64,000 nt of DNA from Trichaptum fuscoviolaceum (Eukaryota > Basidiomycota > Agaricomycetes > Hymenochaetales > Trichaptaceae). The stretch covers positions 1,236,637 through 1,300,636 of the forward strand of contig CAJSYZ010000008.1 of NCBI GenBank assembly GCA_910574455.1. Reading direction: 5' to 3'. The notes below the pieces were generated by a model. It saw nothing but the letters and a program-made list of their open reading frames with translations, ran no database searches and had not been told where the DNA came from. Shown one piece after another: positions 1 through 12,257 of this stretch. Numbering within the stretch: the first letter of the stretch is position 1; every line of letters starts with the position of its first letter. A program made the position numbers and the translations under genes.

Positions 1-562
1 TGTATAAAAAATTAGCCGATAACAGTGCACTAGCTATTAACGCCAAGAGAGGGAGGTTGTTACGGAACGAGCGGTATTGTGCATCACTGTTATCCTACAT
101 AAAGGGAGAGTTAGTTAGCACAGAAAGCATGAAATAAGTTTCAGTCATACAATCTTTCTACCAAATAGCCAACCGTTTGAGAGGCGTCCGGAGTAGATAG
201 GGTAGTTTGAATCCGATTCTTTCCAGTGTCAAAGTCAGCGTTAGATAACAAAAGACCACATTTTTTTAGTACACACCTCTGCTCATCTGAATTGGCTTCC
301 AAACCATTATCGGCACGACCAATACAAAGCAAACTCCATAGAAAAGGAATTCCGGTGTTCTCCATCGAGGAGGCGGTCGAGCAGTTACGGTTTTAGGAGA
401 GCTTGTTGGTGGAGTATCAACAGTCAAACGAAGTATCCCTGTTTGTTTTGGGTTTGTCTCTAGATATGGTCCTTGCGACACTTCGTCCCTTTGTACTAGA
501 GGGACAGCATCGTGGTTCCTTCGTAGATCGGTCGGCATTTGCAGTTCCAAATCGTCACTCAT
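1..562 (-). CDS. GUP1: GUP1-like MBOAT O-acyltransferase, N-terminal part (runs off the left edge)
   Basis: Seen: three exons on the minus strand, 277-562, 151-218 and 1-94, joined by GT..AG introns in consistent phase. The start is the ATG at 562. The first ~70 residues are hydrophilic; then comes an RWRTPEFLFYG segment leading into a hydrophobic helix, then SNGWLFGRKI followed by DNSDAQYRSFR, then a second hydrophobic stretch at the window edge. Known: this order (W-R-T-x-E-F, transmembrane helix, GWLFGRK-DNSD-QYR-FR) is the N-terminal signature of Gup1, an ER multi-spanning MBOAT acyltransferase that remodels GPI-anchor lipids and was first described for glycerol uptake. The catalytic His region lies outside the window, so activity cannot be judged. 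It is divergent from VPS39. Confidence 0.88.
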
Positions 563-895
563 AGATGGCTAACGGTTTCAAGTTAGTACAGCGTATTAGT
601 GGGGCCAAAGACAATGTGAAGTAATGATGGTTCCTCAGAAACAGCAAGATGTGGCGACCAGCATGTCCGAGATATTTGAAATGTAAAAACAGAAGCAATT
701 CGAAAGAAAACGCAAAGGAAGCATGGACTCCCGACCCGTTGCGTTCCACGGTACCAGACGCGTTGCTTGGCTCTGTTTACTTCAAAAGCCAACGACGAGC
801 GCAGCGGCTGTTCGATCGCCACTCACTGCACGCATTTCAACGGCGTGTTTGATAGTGACCTACACGTCCAAGCCAGTGACACCAAATGCAATAAT
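563..895. promoter_or_regulatory. Divergent intergenic region between GUP1 and VPS39
   Basis: 333 bp between two start codons facing away from each other. It must hold both promoters. I see no clear TATA box or strong repeat. Short open frames here on both strands overlap each other and resemble no family. Confidence 0.5.
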
Positions 896-3800
896 ATGGC
901 ACCATTCAATGAGCCTCAGCCGATAGTGCAAGGATTAAAGGAGAAGATAGAAACCTTAGCCGCCCATGGTACGCTGTTACTTTAGCCCAGAATGTGCCAG
1001 TTGCTAAGACTTTGAATCCACACAAGGGGACAGACTGTATGTCGGAACTGGAACTGGGAACCTTCATATATATCAGGCCGATGTGGATGAGCATGGCAAA
1101 CAGGAAGTTAAACTCATAACCAGCAAGAGCCTTAGTCGGAGAGCCATAGAGCAAGTCGGGTATATTAAAGACATAAACTCAGTCGTAGCCCTCAGTGGTA
1201 TGGAGATCTATATACACGGTTATACATGATACTAACCTCAGTCTTATAGAATCTAATGTGACTCTGTATCCTATGCCCGACCTGGTCCCACCGACGCCAC
1301 TTGCGCAAGTGCGGAAAGCATTCTCTTTCGCGTCTAACTCGACTGTGGAGAGCGTATCAGCGGACGGCATAGTCCATTCTTTTGCTGACGCAGCTTCGAA
1401 CAGAGGAGTTCCGACTGTGGTGACCTACCTTGTCGTGGGATGTCAGCGGAAGATTGTGGTATATTCATGGCGTGATGGAGAAGCACAGGAAGTCAAGGTA
1501 TGTTTTCCTTGCGTCATCCGGTATCGCAGCCTTACTCTAACTCGCTTTCAGGAAGCAACTCTGCCTCATTCTGCACGGGTCATCACCTTTCTCAAGCCTA
1601 CTGTCTTGTGTCTCGTCTACTCGGCTACAGAACACGTCCTCTTTTACCTGGAGACAATGTCAACCGCTGAGCTTACTATGCCAGTGAACATTACGGCTTC
1701 TACGAGCGCCGGAGCATATGGAATAAACGCATTGTCTGGGTTAGGAGGATATATGACACTCGGACTTGCGGCTAAGGCGAAACCTTTAGCTGTTACCATT
1801 GACGAAGACGTGTTGATTCCGAAAGACAGTGTGTACCTATGTTTCCATTGGTATATTCAGTTATTTATCTTTGTTCATTTACAGACGCAGGACTGTTGTT
1901 TGGTGCTGATGGTAAAAGCAAAGAGGTGAGCTTGATTTGGAATGCTCCGCCTGAAGACATAGGTTTGTGTGATCCTAGATAACCAATAAACGCATTCCTG
2001 ACTACAACCCCCAGCTTATGCCAAGCCATATATCCTTTCCATATGCCCCTCCGGAACATACCCAGTGACATCCTTAACCGAGTCATCCTCAGCAGCGGCA
2101 AGCCCGGCCGGACTGGTTCAGTGTCCTGTTGTTGAACTACATTCCTCGCTATCGTTGCAAACGGTTCAATCCTTCACATTACCTGCATTGGCTTCTGGAA
2201 CATCTACAGGCCCGAATATGAATCATACGATCAGATTGTTAACAGCTTCACCCGCTGCAAAGGCACCGGTGTTTGCAGTGTCGACCCCGACCGAACGAAA
2301 TGCAGCAGCTTCGGAAGGTAGTTCCATCTGGATGTTACAGATGCGCTCTTGGGGTGATCAAATCGACGAGCTTGTCGATAAAGAGAAATATGCGGATGCT
2401 CTAGCATTGCTGGAGACGTTGGATACAGCAACGCTTGTTGACAAGGTGATTAAATCGGAGTTGGTTCCTTTGCTGTGTATTCAGTCTGATACTAGCTTAT
2501 CAAAGGAAGCTCGAAGAGCGAAGATTCGAGGTCTCAACGCAGTAGCACGTTTTAGACAAGGGGACTACAACTCTGCAATAGATGCATTTATTGAACTCGA
2601 TATCAGTCCGGCCAAGGTCGTAGCTCTCTTTCCTGAGAGCGTATCGGGGAGATTGCATGTACCACCCGAAGGCTGGATACCACTATTTGGAGGCCGTCAA
2701 CGCGATACAGAGGATGTGAAATCAGTCACTTCGGTTGAGATGCCGAAGAGAGCATCGTCGCGTATCGCAGGGAGGACACCTTCACCCGCGAGCTCTCTAC
2801 GTCAAGCGAGAGGGAGAGCGAAAGGTATACTCATCATCATTTTGCACAGCTTGGAACTTGGCCTAAATCGGAATTATCCTCAGATCCAGTCTCGGAGTCT
2901 ATTGAGACGCTTCTACGATACCTTTCTGACAGGAGACCCAAGGTTGGTGGTGCTTTGGCAGCGGTAAACATCACGCCCTCTCAATCACACAAATATCCTT
3001 TTCTTTCGGAAGCATCCGTGGAAGACTTATTCAACCTTCCGAACGTGCCTTTAACGTCTCTCACACCAGATCAGCTCGTGCGATTTGCACAGGTTGTAGA
3101 CACTGCGCTTTTCAAGTCGTACTTAATCATCCGACCCGGCTTACTTGGGCCGTTATGTCGATTAGACAACTGGTGCGAAGTCTCAGAAGTGGAAGAGGTA
3201 CTCCAGGAGCGAGAGGTATGCTTAGCTCGTTGCTTCTGTACAGACTAATTTCTCAATTCGCCCTTCCTTCGCCTTCAAAGAAATTCTCAGAGCTTATCTT
3301 CCTGTATAACGGAAGGAAGATGCATAGCAAGGCTCTTAGTCTTCTTAGACGGTATTCTACTTTCGATGGGTTGCTTCAAAGCTCCAGGCTCACGTAATTT
3401 TAAGGTTGAGTGAAGGGACGGAAGATGTCGACGTGAAGATCCGACCAACCGTTTCTTATGTGCAGAAACTCGGGGAGGATTACATTGATCAAATCTTTGA
3501 AGCCTCGCGTTGGGTGCATCAACTTGATGTTAATGCCACATTTGAGGTACGATCCGAACATAATGTTTATATTGATGTTTGTCTCAATCCATTCAAGATC
3601 TTTACGGCCGAACTTGTTGAATTGCCGCGCTCGAAGGTGGCAGATTTCTTAGAAGAATTGGATCCCCACCTTTGTGCTCGCTACCTTGAGTACTTAATCC
3701 AAGAACGAGAAGAGACTTCGACTTTATTCCACGATCGTCTTGCCGAGCTCTATCTTGAAATGGCTATCAACGCCAAGAAAGGACATGAGAAAGGTAAGAT

Positions 3801-4680
3801 AATCTGCTGGGCTATATAACCTCCATCATGATACTAAACAGCGTGGTCGTAAGATGCTTTTGATGAAGCCTACGAGAAGTTTATGAATTTCCTCCAGACT
3901 TCAGGCATATACAGAGTCGATCGTCTATTCGGCCTGCTTCCACCCGATGGTATGTCATCACATATGGAACGTACCATTTGATTTACTTCATGATTCATTT
4001 TAGATCTGTTTGAAGCAAAGGCGGTCCTTCTTGGCCGCCTAGGAAAGCACGAAGGGGCATTGGAAGTCTATGTCTACCGCCTCCATGATTTCATAAAGGC
4101 TGAAGAGTAAGTAAAATCATCATATCTTCGTCACTTTTTTGATGGTGTGCGTATCAGGTATTGCAAGAGCATTTACGTACCCGACTCTCCGACTCAAGGC
4201 ATCTTCTTATCCCTTCTCAAGATATATCTAGAGCCAACTCAGAAACAGCCAAGGAGCTTGCTCCAACCAGCATTGGAATTAATCAGCCGACAGAGTCCTC
4301 GTATAGACACTGTAGAAACACTGAGGCTCCTTCCTCCTCTTGTGACAGCCCAGGACGTGAAGGCCTTCCTTTTCGAATCTACACGAAAGCCCATCTTTGA
4401 CACGAAGGTCGTAAGGGAAATTCGGAGAGCGCGGAATGACCAGGTAGGGAGGAAATTGATGGTTCTGGAGGGTAGGAGAGTAAAGGTGACGGATAGTCGG
4501 ATGTTCGTGTTTTGCTTCTATAACCTTCGAATTTCGTTTCTTACTTACTTACCCCTTAGATGTCCGCAATGCCACAAGAGGATTGGTACGAGCGTTATAG
4601 CTGTACACTCTCCGAGAGGCGAAGTCACACACTACCAATGCAGGGAGGCGTTCTCGAAGAAACACCCAGAGCAAGTATGA
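896..4680 (+). CDS. VPS39: VPS39/VAM6 vacuolar tethering-complex subunit
   Basis: Seen: a multi-exon gene starting at ATG 896 (MAPFNEPQPIVQGLKEKIE). The first exons are 896-968, 1027-1197 and 1250-1497, and others follow to a TGA at 4678-4680. The N-terminal third carries the beta-propeller-like citron homology (CNH) pattern (GDRLYVGTGTGNLHIYQ; later VVGCQRKIVVYSW). The middle is alpha-helical, Vps39 domain 1/2-like. The C terminus holds the CPQCHKRIG...VIAVHSPRGEVTHYQC zinc-binding motif. Known: Vps39/Vam6 is the Rab7/Ypt7-contacting subunit of HOPS and works in vacuole fusion and mitochondrial-vacuole contacts. A proline/serine insert near 2065-2300 is low complexity. All junctions I examined keep frame, so the gene looks intact. 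Exact exon ends in the middle are approximate. Confidence 0.93.
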
Positions 4681-4822
4681 TGGTTACTCTTAATAATTTA
4701 GCCTCAAGCTTCCTAATTTACATTTAAAATCGGATCATTTGCATTGTAACATAATACACTTCATGCTTTCGCGCCGGTAACCGTTTTGTACTTCTATACG
4801 TCTATACGCAGAGTTCTGTTAG

Positions 4823-6943
4823 TCATTCTTCGTCATCTTCCATACCACCAAACAAATCAGGACCTCCGAAAGTGACTCGGCGAGGGATAGTAGCAGCCTG
4901 CATAGGTGACGACGAAAGCTTGCTAGGTGCGGAAAATTGAAACTGAGGAGATGATTGAGTCTTCATAGTTCTGATATTCAGGTGGGAAATGGGCGACTCG
5001 TGAGGGAACAGCATCTGGCGAACTGTGGCAGAAACAGAAAGCTCCGGTTCGTTCGTGGAGCAATGATGCTCATCTGACCCTGGCATGGACGGCGAGCAAT
5101 TCTTTCGGCCGTTTGAGCTGCTGGGCAAGTTGTTGGTGAGAGCTGGAAACGCTTGCGTTGGAGATCTTGTACGAGGGATTGTAGGCGCAAAGACGCCGGT
5201 AACAGATCCAGCAACGACAAAAGGTTCCCGTGAGCGCCTCACTTGCGATGCAGATGAAAGTATGTGCCGTTTCATAGGTAGGATGTCTCGCGCCGAGACT
5301 TCTAAAAGAGAAGATGAGCGACGCAACTCTTGTGGAGAAACCAGAACCATATTATCTACTCCAGTATCGAGTTCACCGGAGTCCAGAATTGTAGTCTTAT
5401 CCATTGTGGTAGCGACCATTTCTCCAGTATTAACGTCAGACTCTATAATATTTTCATCGAGATCGGGAACGTGAGAAGGGCTGTTTTGAACTGCTGGATG
5501 TGTAAATGTATGACCTAACCCAGCCCTGTCATTAAAAACCAAGTTTGTCGTTGCTTGTCTTCTTTCTGAATCGGCTCGAGATGCCTGAGGTTGGAGGCCA
5601 AGTACATCATCAAGATAGCGCCAAGGGTCTGGGACGTCTAGAAGCGAAACGAAATTCGAAGTGAGGTTTCCGATGTCCGTGTCCGTATTGGAGAGTTGTG
5701 TGGTAGAGCACGGTCGGAAATGAGGTTCATTCGACAAAGGAGGTGAACTGGGGTACGTAGGAAAAGCGGATCGAGCCAGTACAGGATTTGGAGTAAAGGT
5801 CGGACGCCTGGGTACAGCCATCGACAACAAAGAAGCCCGACAGGAATTGGCGGAGGAAGAGTCACGATAGAGTCCCGAGGAACGAATTGAAACTTTGTTT
5901 TCTTGTCCGAAGAGGAAGCTGAGAAAGGAGACGCATTGGAAGCACCAGAACTAAGCTCAGAGTTAACCTTCGGAGCAGACGTTTGGATCACGGCCGGAGT
6001 GTCAAAGGAATCTGAAAAACTGAGTTCGGAAAAGCCAGAGTCATTCGGAGTTCCACACTCAAGCATAGTAGAAAACTGATCAGATGAAAGGCGGTTTGTA
6101 TCTTGCCAGTGTCCGCGGTTGGAACTCGGGATTGGTGAGGAGATGAATAGGTCTTCAGCAATGGTATTTGCATACCCAGGTGTGCCACTTCCTTCTAGAA
6201 GATCCAAAGAGTTACAGTAGTATTCTTGCGACTGAGGCGGAGGGCGATCGGGTGAACATCGGGGAGAGTCGATAAGTACACTGGAGCTAATACTTGCGGT
6301 CCTCTAAAACCCATCAAGAGTGATTCTTAAGGAAGGGTTGAATGAGCGCACCTGTCTCTTCCTAGGGATAGGACCATCTTCAAGAGAATTATCGTCATAT
6401 TTCCTCCCAGAAGAGTGAAACGACATTCCCGACAATCCTGCTAAGTCAGGGAGGTCAAGAAGTCTGTTTATTGTTGCCCTCAAGCCAGAAGCTATATCCA
6501 CATTAGTGAGAATGACAAAGCTTGCACTATCACTTACGATCTTCTATATCCAGCTTTTCAAGTAGCTTAGAATGGCTAAGGTGCTTTCTCTCCTCTCGTG
6601 CACAGGTTGGAGTTGTAGACAGAACCTGTATGGCTGAGGATTTCTGTATTGAATGAGGAACATGATGTATATCTCTTTGTGCATGCGCAAATGTGATTTC
6701 CTTTCGTTTCTGAGCTTGATGGGCTTTTATGCTGTCATTGTCAAGGGAACCTCTATCACGAAGCGCTTGTGTCAAAAGCTGATGTCGTTGCTTCATGAAG
6801 TGGCCCTTCTGGACCTTGCCGTTGGCATCTTTGAAATGTGCCTTCGCATTGTTCCTAGGACGGCGTTCAAATCATCGTAGTCTACTGTAGGAGTATGCTC
6901 GCTCCTCCTACCTTTTACCGCCCATATAATTTGCGCCAGCCAT
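4823..6943 (-). CDS. Unrecognised Ser/Pro-rich conserved-looking protein
   Basis: Seen: start at ATG 6943 (MAGANYMGGKR). Exon 1 is 6912-6943, exon 2 is 6538-6854 and exon 3 starts at 6491; a further exon starts near 6304 and the coding sequence ends at 4823 with an acidic FGGMEDDEE tail. The N terminus is basic and helical (NNAKAHFKDANGKVQKGHF, then MKQRHQLLTQALRDR); the remainder is Ser/Thr/Pro-rich and probably disordered. The switch between the two long open frames near 5830-5950 needs an intron I could not place with confidence. No catalytic motif is visible and I do not recognise the family. It converges on VPS39 with only 142 bp between stops and shares its upstream region with the CPSF6-like gene. 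Confidence 0.65.
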
Positions 6944-7584
6944 TTCAAGTTCGTTTGGCCAGATATTGAGCAGTCCGGTCCACTTAGATAGTCTCTGATA
7001 CAATTGCCTCGTTTCTGTGTTTTAATGACCAGTGATAGGCAAGACGGGTTGTTTTGTAATTCACGAACGTTGTCACTGAGACCATAAGGATAAAGACGGT
7101 TTGTAAATTGTCGCAGAGTGACGGAGTCGAAGGTTCAAGTTGACTCGACTGGAGAGAAAAGTACGGTAGTAGGTGAAGGGCGTGGGAATATATCATTGAT
7201 TACCCGGAACGACTCACCCCGGGCCCTTGTATCGCTCTCTTTTCTTGACCTCCAACCACCATCATCTTTTCCACCATCATCCCAAAAGCGCTGTCTGTAT
7301 TCTGTGGAAGGTGCTTGTACGTAGGATCTTGTCGGAATATTGACGTGTAGTATCTCGGCCTGTCGAGAAATATCATGTGCGTCTTCATTAGCGATGTTGA
7401 TTGCCTATGTTCTTGTTACGCGTCCGGATGTTGAACGTTTTCTGACTGTATCCATTTCGCTGCTTGTGTTTGACTGCTGTACTCAGATTCCAGTCGAAGA
7501 CGATTGTTGCTCTGTCTTCGTATAGCTGCTTCAACAAAGTTACTCTTTTCTCCCATATTGTGCTGTTGTTAAGTCCCTCAAGAT
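6944..7584. promoter_or_regulatory. Divergent promoter region, unknown gene / CPSF6-like gene
   Basis: 641 bp between opposing start codons. The short open frames here show no family resemblance and no splice continuity with either neighbour. I see no clear TATA box. It presumably holds the promoters and 5' leaders of both genes. Confidence 0.45.
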
Positions 7585-9039
7585 ATGCCTGAGGACGATT
7601 TTGACATTTACGGTGAAGACGATGGCTATAATGCAATGGGCCCTGAGGTATGGACCTTACATAGTCTTCTGGAGATCTCACTAACAACAAATAGGATGCG
7701 ACCGAATACAATCTACAGAACTATGAAGAGTCAGAACCTGAGCCAGCTGTAGGCGACAAACGACCACGAGAGGAGGACAACGATGATGTCCAAATTGAGA
7801 ATGTCAAGCACTCCGAAACATCTCAAGAACCTCCTAGCGCAACAAACGGTACTGAGCAGTCGACACAGTCGAGTATCGCGACACATACGACCACGTCACA
7901 GAGTAATGGTCCGCTTATGAATAGTACGATGAATGCAGGGCTGCCAGGCATGTCGAATAACCTCGATGCTTTGTATATTGGAGATTTGCAATGGGTTTGT
8001 CCACTTTACTATTACTCTTGTACTTTCGCTCTAAACTGCTATGTTCATCTGTTGTGCAAAGTGGACTACGGATGAGGATATTCGTCAAGTTGCGCATAAC
8101 ATAGGTGTCAACATTGAACTCAAAGATGTCACATTCTCAGAGCACAAAGTTAACGGGAAGAGCAAAGGGTATACTCCTTACTTCAATCAGTTATTTCAAA
8201 TACTGAAGAGCAATCCCAGTGTCGCTTATGTCGAGTGCCACAGCCATGAAAACGCTACAACTCTGAAGAATTGGTTCGATAATAAGTAGGTTATTCGCCC
8301 TTGTTAAGTGCGAAAGATGCTAATGAATGGACTCTGGTCTAGTGAATTCCAAAATCGTCGGGCAAATGCGACATTCACCAGCGCCTCCCATGGGAATCCA
8401 TTCCGTACACTTCCAAAAGGTAATTTATTATCGAAACAACGTGTCAGTCCATGTTATTAAGACCTCTTTTCATGAAGATCCACCCCCTCGAGAACAACGG
8501 GTAAACAGTCAGCAACGGATGGGGACCCAGAACAACTTCCGTGGAAGCAATTCTATGCCATCATCGACCCCCGTAAACACAATGCGGGGTGGCATGGGAG
8601 GTGGAGGCATGGGTCGCGGTGGTGCGATGAGTGGTGGAATACCCGGTGCTGGCTTAGGGATGGGTGGCATGAATATGATGGGCATGATGGCGGGTATGGC
8701 AAATCAGTTTGGGGGAATGCCGTTTGCACGGGGAGGTGGGATTGTTCCTCAAGGTCCTCGAGGCGGGATGATGGGTGGTTTCAATGGTGGGCGAGGAGGG
8801 ATGATGAATGGCATGGGTGGTAGGTTCATTCATTTCAGTCCCCATCATGCTTTACTGAACAACCATTCTGTCTAGGCATGGGCATGATGTCTGGTGGTCC
8901 CATGGGCGGCCGTGGCGGTTTCAACGGGAACATGGGCGGTGGAGGTCACTTCAACCCAGCCTTCATGGGTAATCAGGGTGGAGGCCAATTCGGTCCAGAT
9001 GGTCCTCGGAAGCGGTTCAGAATGGAGCAAAGCGGATGA
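7585..9039 (+). CDS. CPSF6-like RRM protein (cleavage and polyadenylation factor family)
   Basis: Seen: seven exons, phase-checked: 7585-7647, 7695-7994, 8062-8168, 8220-8285, 8343-8419, 8478-8819, 8876-9039, giving 372 residues. The acidic N terminus (MPEDDFDIYGEDD) is followed by one RRM beginning ALYIGDLQWWTTDEDIRQ, with the second strand region KSKGVAYVECHSHENA. The C-terminal half is Gly/Met-rich with RGG-like repeats and a basic end (GPRKRFRMEQSG). Known: the LYIGxLxWWTTDED signature is that of metazoan and fungal CPSF6 (CFIm68) proteins, which bind pre-mRNA together with CFIm25 and influence poly(A) site choice. In fungi the exact role is less clear, so no symbol is given. The Gly/Met-rich tail is repetitive at DNA level. 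Confidence 0.85.
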
Positions 9040-10269
9040 AATAAGAGGCTACCATATCGATGCGTTCCGTCTTGACCTTTTTTATTTATCACCATAACCT
9101 TTCCACGTAAACTACTACCCTAACTCAAACTTTTGTTGATAGTTGTATCATCTTATTTTCTTTGAATGCAATGTCCAATGCACTTCTTCGTTTTGATGTA
9201 TTTTGAGGTGCAAGCGGGCCCACTACCTTGCACGGCGCATCGACAAAGTAAACAAATCACTTCTCAGCGTTTTCTTTGCGTTAGTGGCTTTTTCTCCAGT
9301 TGCAGTCCTTGGTCAGTGACCCTTCTTTTCTCATATATTGACGTGCAGAGAGCTGAAGATTACTTTCAGGGACTTTACCCAGTCGACATAATTGTGTGCT
9401 TACAATGTCAAGGCATCACCGTCTAACTTGTGCTGCTTTTCGTCTGCTGAGAAACTAAGGGCGCATCCTCAGGAATATGAGGATCTTCCGTTCTCAATTA
9501 ATGTACCCCAAAAGTGCGTAGGAGGACCTTCTCTTGATACCCCGAGGCTAATGCATTTATTTACAAGATCTGCGATGAGATGTTCTCTCACTGGAGAAAG
9601 CGATCTCGGCTATTTCTGGTGGTCGAAAAGCTTGCCTTGAAACAATATCTGTAACAGCTGACGCTTCAACCTCGAATAGTTTCACTTCTGGCTCAGCTGT
9701 TTTCTACAATGTCGCAACAGTCATCTGCGAGACGGTCAAATTACCAAAGAAACATGTTCATTCAAATCAATTTTCGATGTCTACAGAAACGCCTGAGGGG
9801 TTGTGGACTGTTTTCGTCAGAATCTCGTTTCTTGTGTACCAAATGATCAGCAGTGCTTTTTGTTCGTCCAAGCGACGAAATCGACTCTCAGGCTCATCCT
9901 GACAACAGGATATAGGATAGTCGGCATTCGCAGCCCCTTTACTTCTCCGCGATCCGGACTGTATTCATCAGAATCTTGTCTGTATGATCCTTGGTTCTGA
10001 GCCGAAAGCTGCTCATGGTCAGAAAAACTTTCTTCCACCCACTCCATAGCCTTGCTGATTGATACATCTCTTGTCTTTTGCTATGACCACTGCGATGCTT
10101 GATCGATCTCTTTGCTGATATTTGGCTGTATCTAATGGAGTAATTATATCGGGTCTGCACCGGTATGGGTACTCTTTGACGATGAATCGGTTCCAAACTC
10201 TTGGATATGGATACAAATACGAATTCTTTGGAGGAAATGACCACCACGGGCGAGACTGAACGAATGGCA
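9040..10269. other. Intergenic region, nothing recognised
   Basis: 1.2 kb between the CPSF6-like stop and the TATA box of the small secreted protein gene. Short open frames exist on both strands but none has splice-consistent partners or a recognisable motif. Confidence 0.5.
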
Positions 10270-10277
10270 TATAAAAG
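10270..10277 (+). promoter_or_regulatory. TATA box of the small secreted protein gene
   Basis: TATAAAAG, about 200 bp upstream of the ATG at 10479. The spacing suggests transcription starts near 10300 with a 5' leader of ~180 nt. It is the cleanest TATA box in the left arm. Confidence 0.6.
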
Positions 10278-10478
10278 CCCATCTGCTTTCCTCGATAAGT
10301 GGCTATCTCAAATCCTTCCTTTCAAGTCCAAGCCTATCTTTTGTTAGTCGCAGGCGACTCAGTTTATTTCAAAGGTAATGCATTTAGTGACAAACATTTT
10401 GTCGTTGCATTCACCAGAATGACCGCTATCCATACGCCATCTAGGAACACACATTCTCTTCGACAATTCGACTCCACT

Positions 10479-10884
10479 ATGAGATCGATCTCTCTCATCT
10501 TCATTTCATTGCTGTCGAGTGTCGTCCTAGCTCGTCCCATGCCCAACAACAACATGAAGGTACGAATTGTCTTGGAATATCCTTGCAGGACTGTTTCCTC
10601 ACGCTTTCCCCGCTACCCTGAAGCCCAGACTGCGCGGTACGACCAATACTTTATTTGAACAAACACTAGGGCAAAATGTTAAACATAGCGTTACAACAGG
10701 CGAAACTCCTCGTAGTTCAGATTCAGCCATCCGGGACCAACTAGCCAAGCCTCGTATTACCACTAGCAGAAGACTCGTTCATGCTGACCTGAAAGAGAAT
10801 GACCGTGAATCTGATGGTCGATTCGGGGACCCGAACGGACCCATCCCGGATGCGCTTTGTGGACTTACTGATGATCTGTGTTGA
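10479..10884 (+). CDS. Putative small secreted protein
   Basis: Seen: ATG at 10479 starts MRSISLIFISLLSSVVLARP, a classic signal peptide with a cleavage site expected after VLA. Exon 1 (10479-10559) joins exon 2 (10624-10884) with a GTACGA donor and a CTGAAG acceptor, in frame, giving 113 residues. The mature part is hydrophilic, has two cysteines near the C terminus (ALCGLTDDLC) and contains no known domain. Inference: an extracellular or cell-wall-associated small protein, the kind often listed among effector candidates in fungi, but nothing here shows a role. The alternative acceptor ending TTGCAG at 10588 leads quickly to a stop, which is why the later acceptor was preferred. Confidence 0.55.
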
Positions 10885-11609
10885 CATTCTGCGCGGAGTT
10901 CACTGTTTATTAGATAATATATTTTCTGGGTATTGATTTGTGCCTATTTCGTTTATAAGAGGGTGCAATCTGACTCGGGTAGTCGGCCAAATAACAGTAT
11001 ATGCAATCTCCATCTGACCTCTTATTCTCAGAGTGCGCAATGGAAGTATGATATCTGTTGACAAGAACTAACCATTGGGGCACGGTGATCTGCCTGAGCT
11101 CAATCATGGTGCTTTCAAGTCGACAGATCCGTGTTCGCAGTCAGGTTTTATCATCGACCCGAAACAATATCTCGGACTAGAGATAGGGACCCGGACGATG
11201 CACAAAGTCGGCAAGAGTCTTCGGTAACCTTTATCCTGGTCTCGCAGCCACAACGGGCTTCGAGATGTGTCCCTGCGAAAGCATATTCTGCGTGGGGTTG
11301 TTTGGAAATTGGCAACAATTCACAGATGGATTGTGCACTGTTGAGCAACTTCAGCCCAATGAGACGTGGAAGTCTCGCTGTATTCTGTGACCATGACGGG
11401 GAAGGTGAGAAAGTTTGCTCATTGCATAAACTCTAGTAAAAACTGAAGTTGAAGCCTGAGCTCCGCTCATCAACATTTGATGATCGCAAATTCCCACCTT
11501 CACCTCAATCTACACTGATTCTTGGATGTCACGACTCATTGAAAGGATGAATCGAAGTTACTATTGCAAGTATTCGTTAGGCCACCTGCAGCTTCTCGTC
11601 CGATCTCCA
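10885..11609. other. Intergenic region left of the KDZ element
   Basis: 725 bp with no supported gene. The open frames on both strands overlap and show no motif. Confidence 0.45.
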
Positions 11610-11681
11610 CAGCTCATAAGTTGTATCGTAATCTGTCATTACAGTGTATCCGATTCATTTCCTTATTTGGACTTGTATCCG
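11610..11681 (+). repeat. Left terminal inverted repeat of the KDZ element (72 bp)
   Basis: Identical over 72 bp to the reverse complement of 33153-33224. It begins CAGCTCATAAGTTG and ends GACTTGTATCCG. Identity stops sharply at both edges, as expected for an element terminus on the outer side. Confidence 0.85.
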
Positions 11682-11830
11682 TTTCCGTGTATCCGTTTCT
11701 TCCTGTATCCGATTCATTTCTATATTTGAACTTGAAGCCAATTCCTTGTATCCGATTCTTCCCGTATTTGGCAGTTGTGGCGAGAATAATTTCGTTTCCC
11801 TATATGGCAGTTGTATCCGTTACAACCTCC
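11650..11830 (+). repeat. Left subterminal repeats, GTATCCG(A/T)TT motif
   Basis: Several copies of GTATCCGATTC or GTATCCGTTTC within 180 bp, separated by related TTATTTGGACTTG-like segments. The same core occurs after the transposase stop codon near the right end, so these look like subterminal transposase-binding repeats (inference). Confidence 0.6.
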
Positions 11831-12257
11831 TTTAAGAATGTGTGACATGTCCTTATGCATGGCGCTTAGCTCACACGCTCTCATCACGTGTTGCCTTAAC
11901 GTGCACACTTCCGTTGTTCACACGTACTATTAAGCACGTGCACTTTGCGCGCGACACGGAGAGTAAAGTCACGTGCCATCAGCACTGAATCGATTTGCGC
12001 GTCCGTTGCAAGCATGCGCCGCACGCATGCACACTCAAATAAATTTGATGTTTTATTGGAAATCTCTCTCATATAATGTTTAGACTCAGTAAAATTCAGC
12101 TCAGAAGATCATGCACAATATTTAAATTAAATTAATGAATTAACTGTAGATTAGAGGTAGACAGACAAAGACAATGAGCGAGACAACAAATGAATGGAGA
12201 CATGTGATTAATAAGTGCCGCCACAGGGATTAAGCGCCGACGCACTGCGACGACAGT
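11831..12257. other. Spacer with CACGTG palindromes
   Basis: No gene seen. It contains three CACGTG E-box palindromes between about 11880 and 11980, a GCATGCGCCGCACGCATGC near-palindrome near 12010-12030, then AT-rich DNA. Confidence 0.45.

Noticed and set aside
7115..7150. Possible tRNA B-box (GGTTCAAGTTGACTC)
   Set aside because: No A-box at the right distance and no cloverleaf could be drawn.
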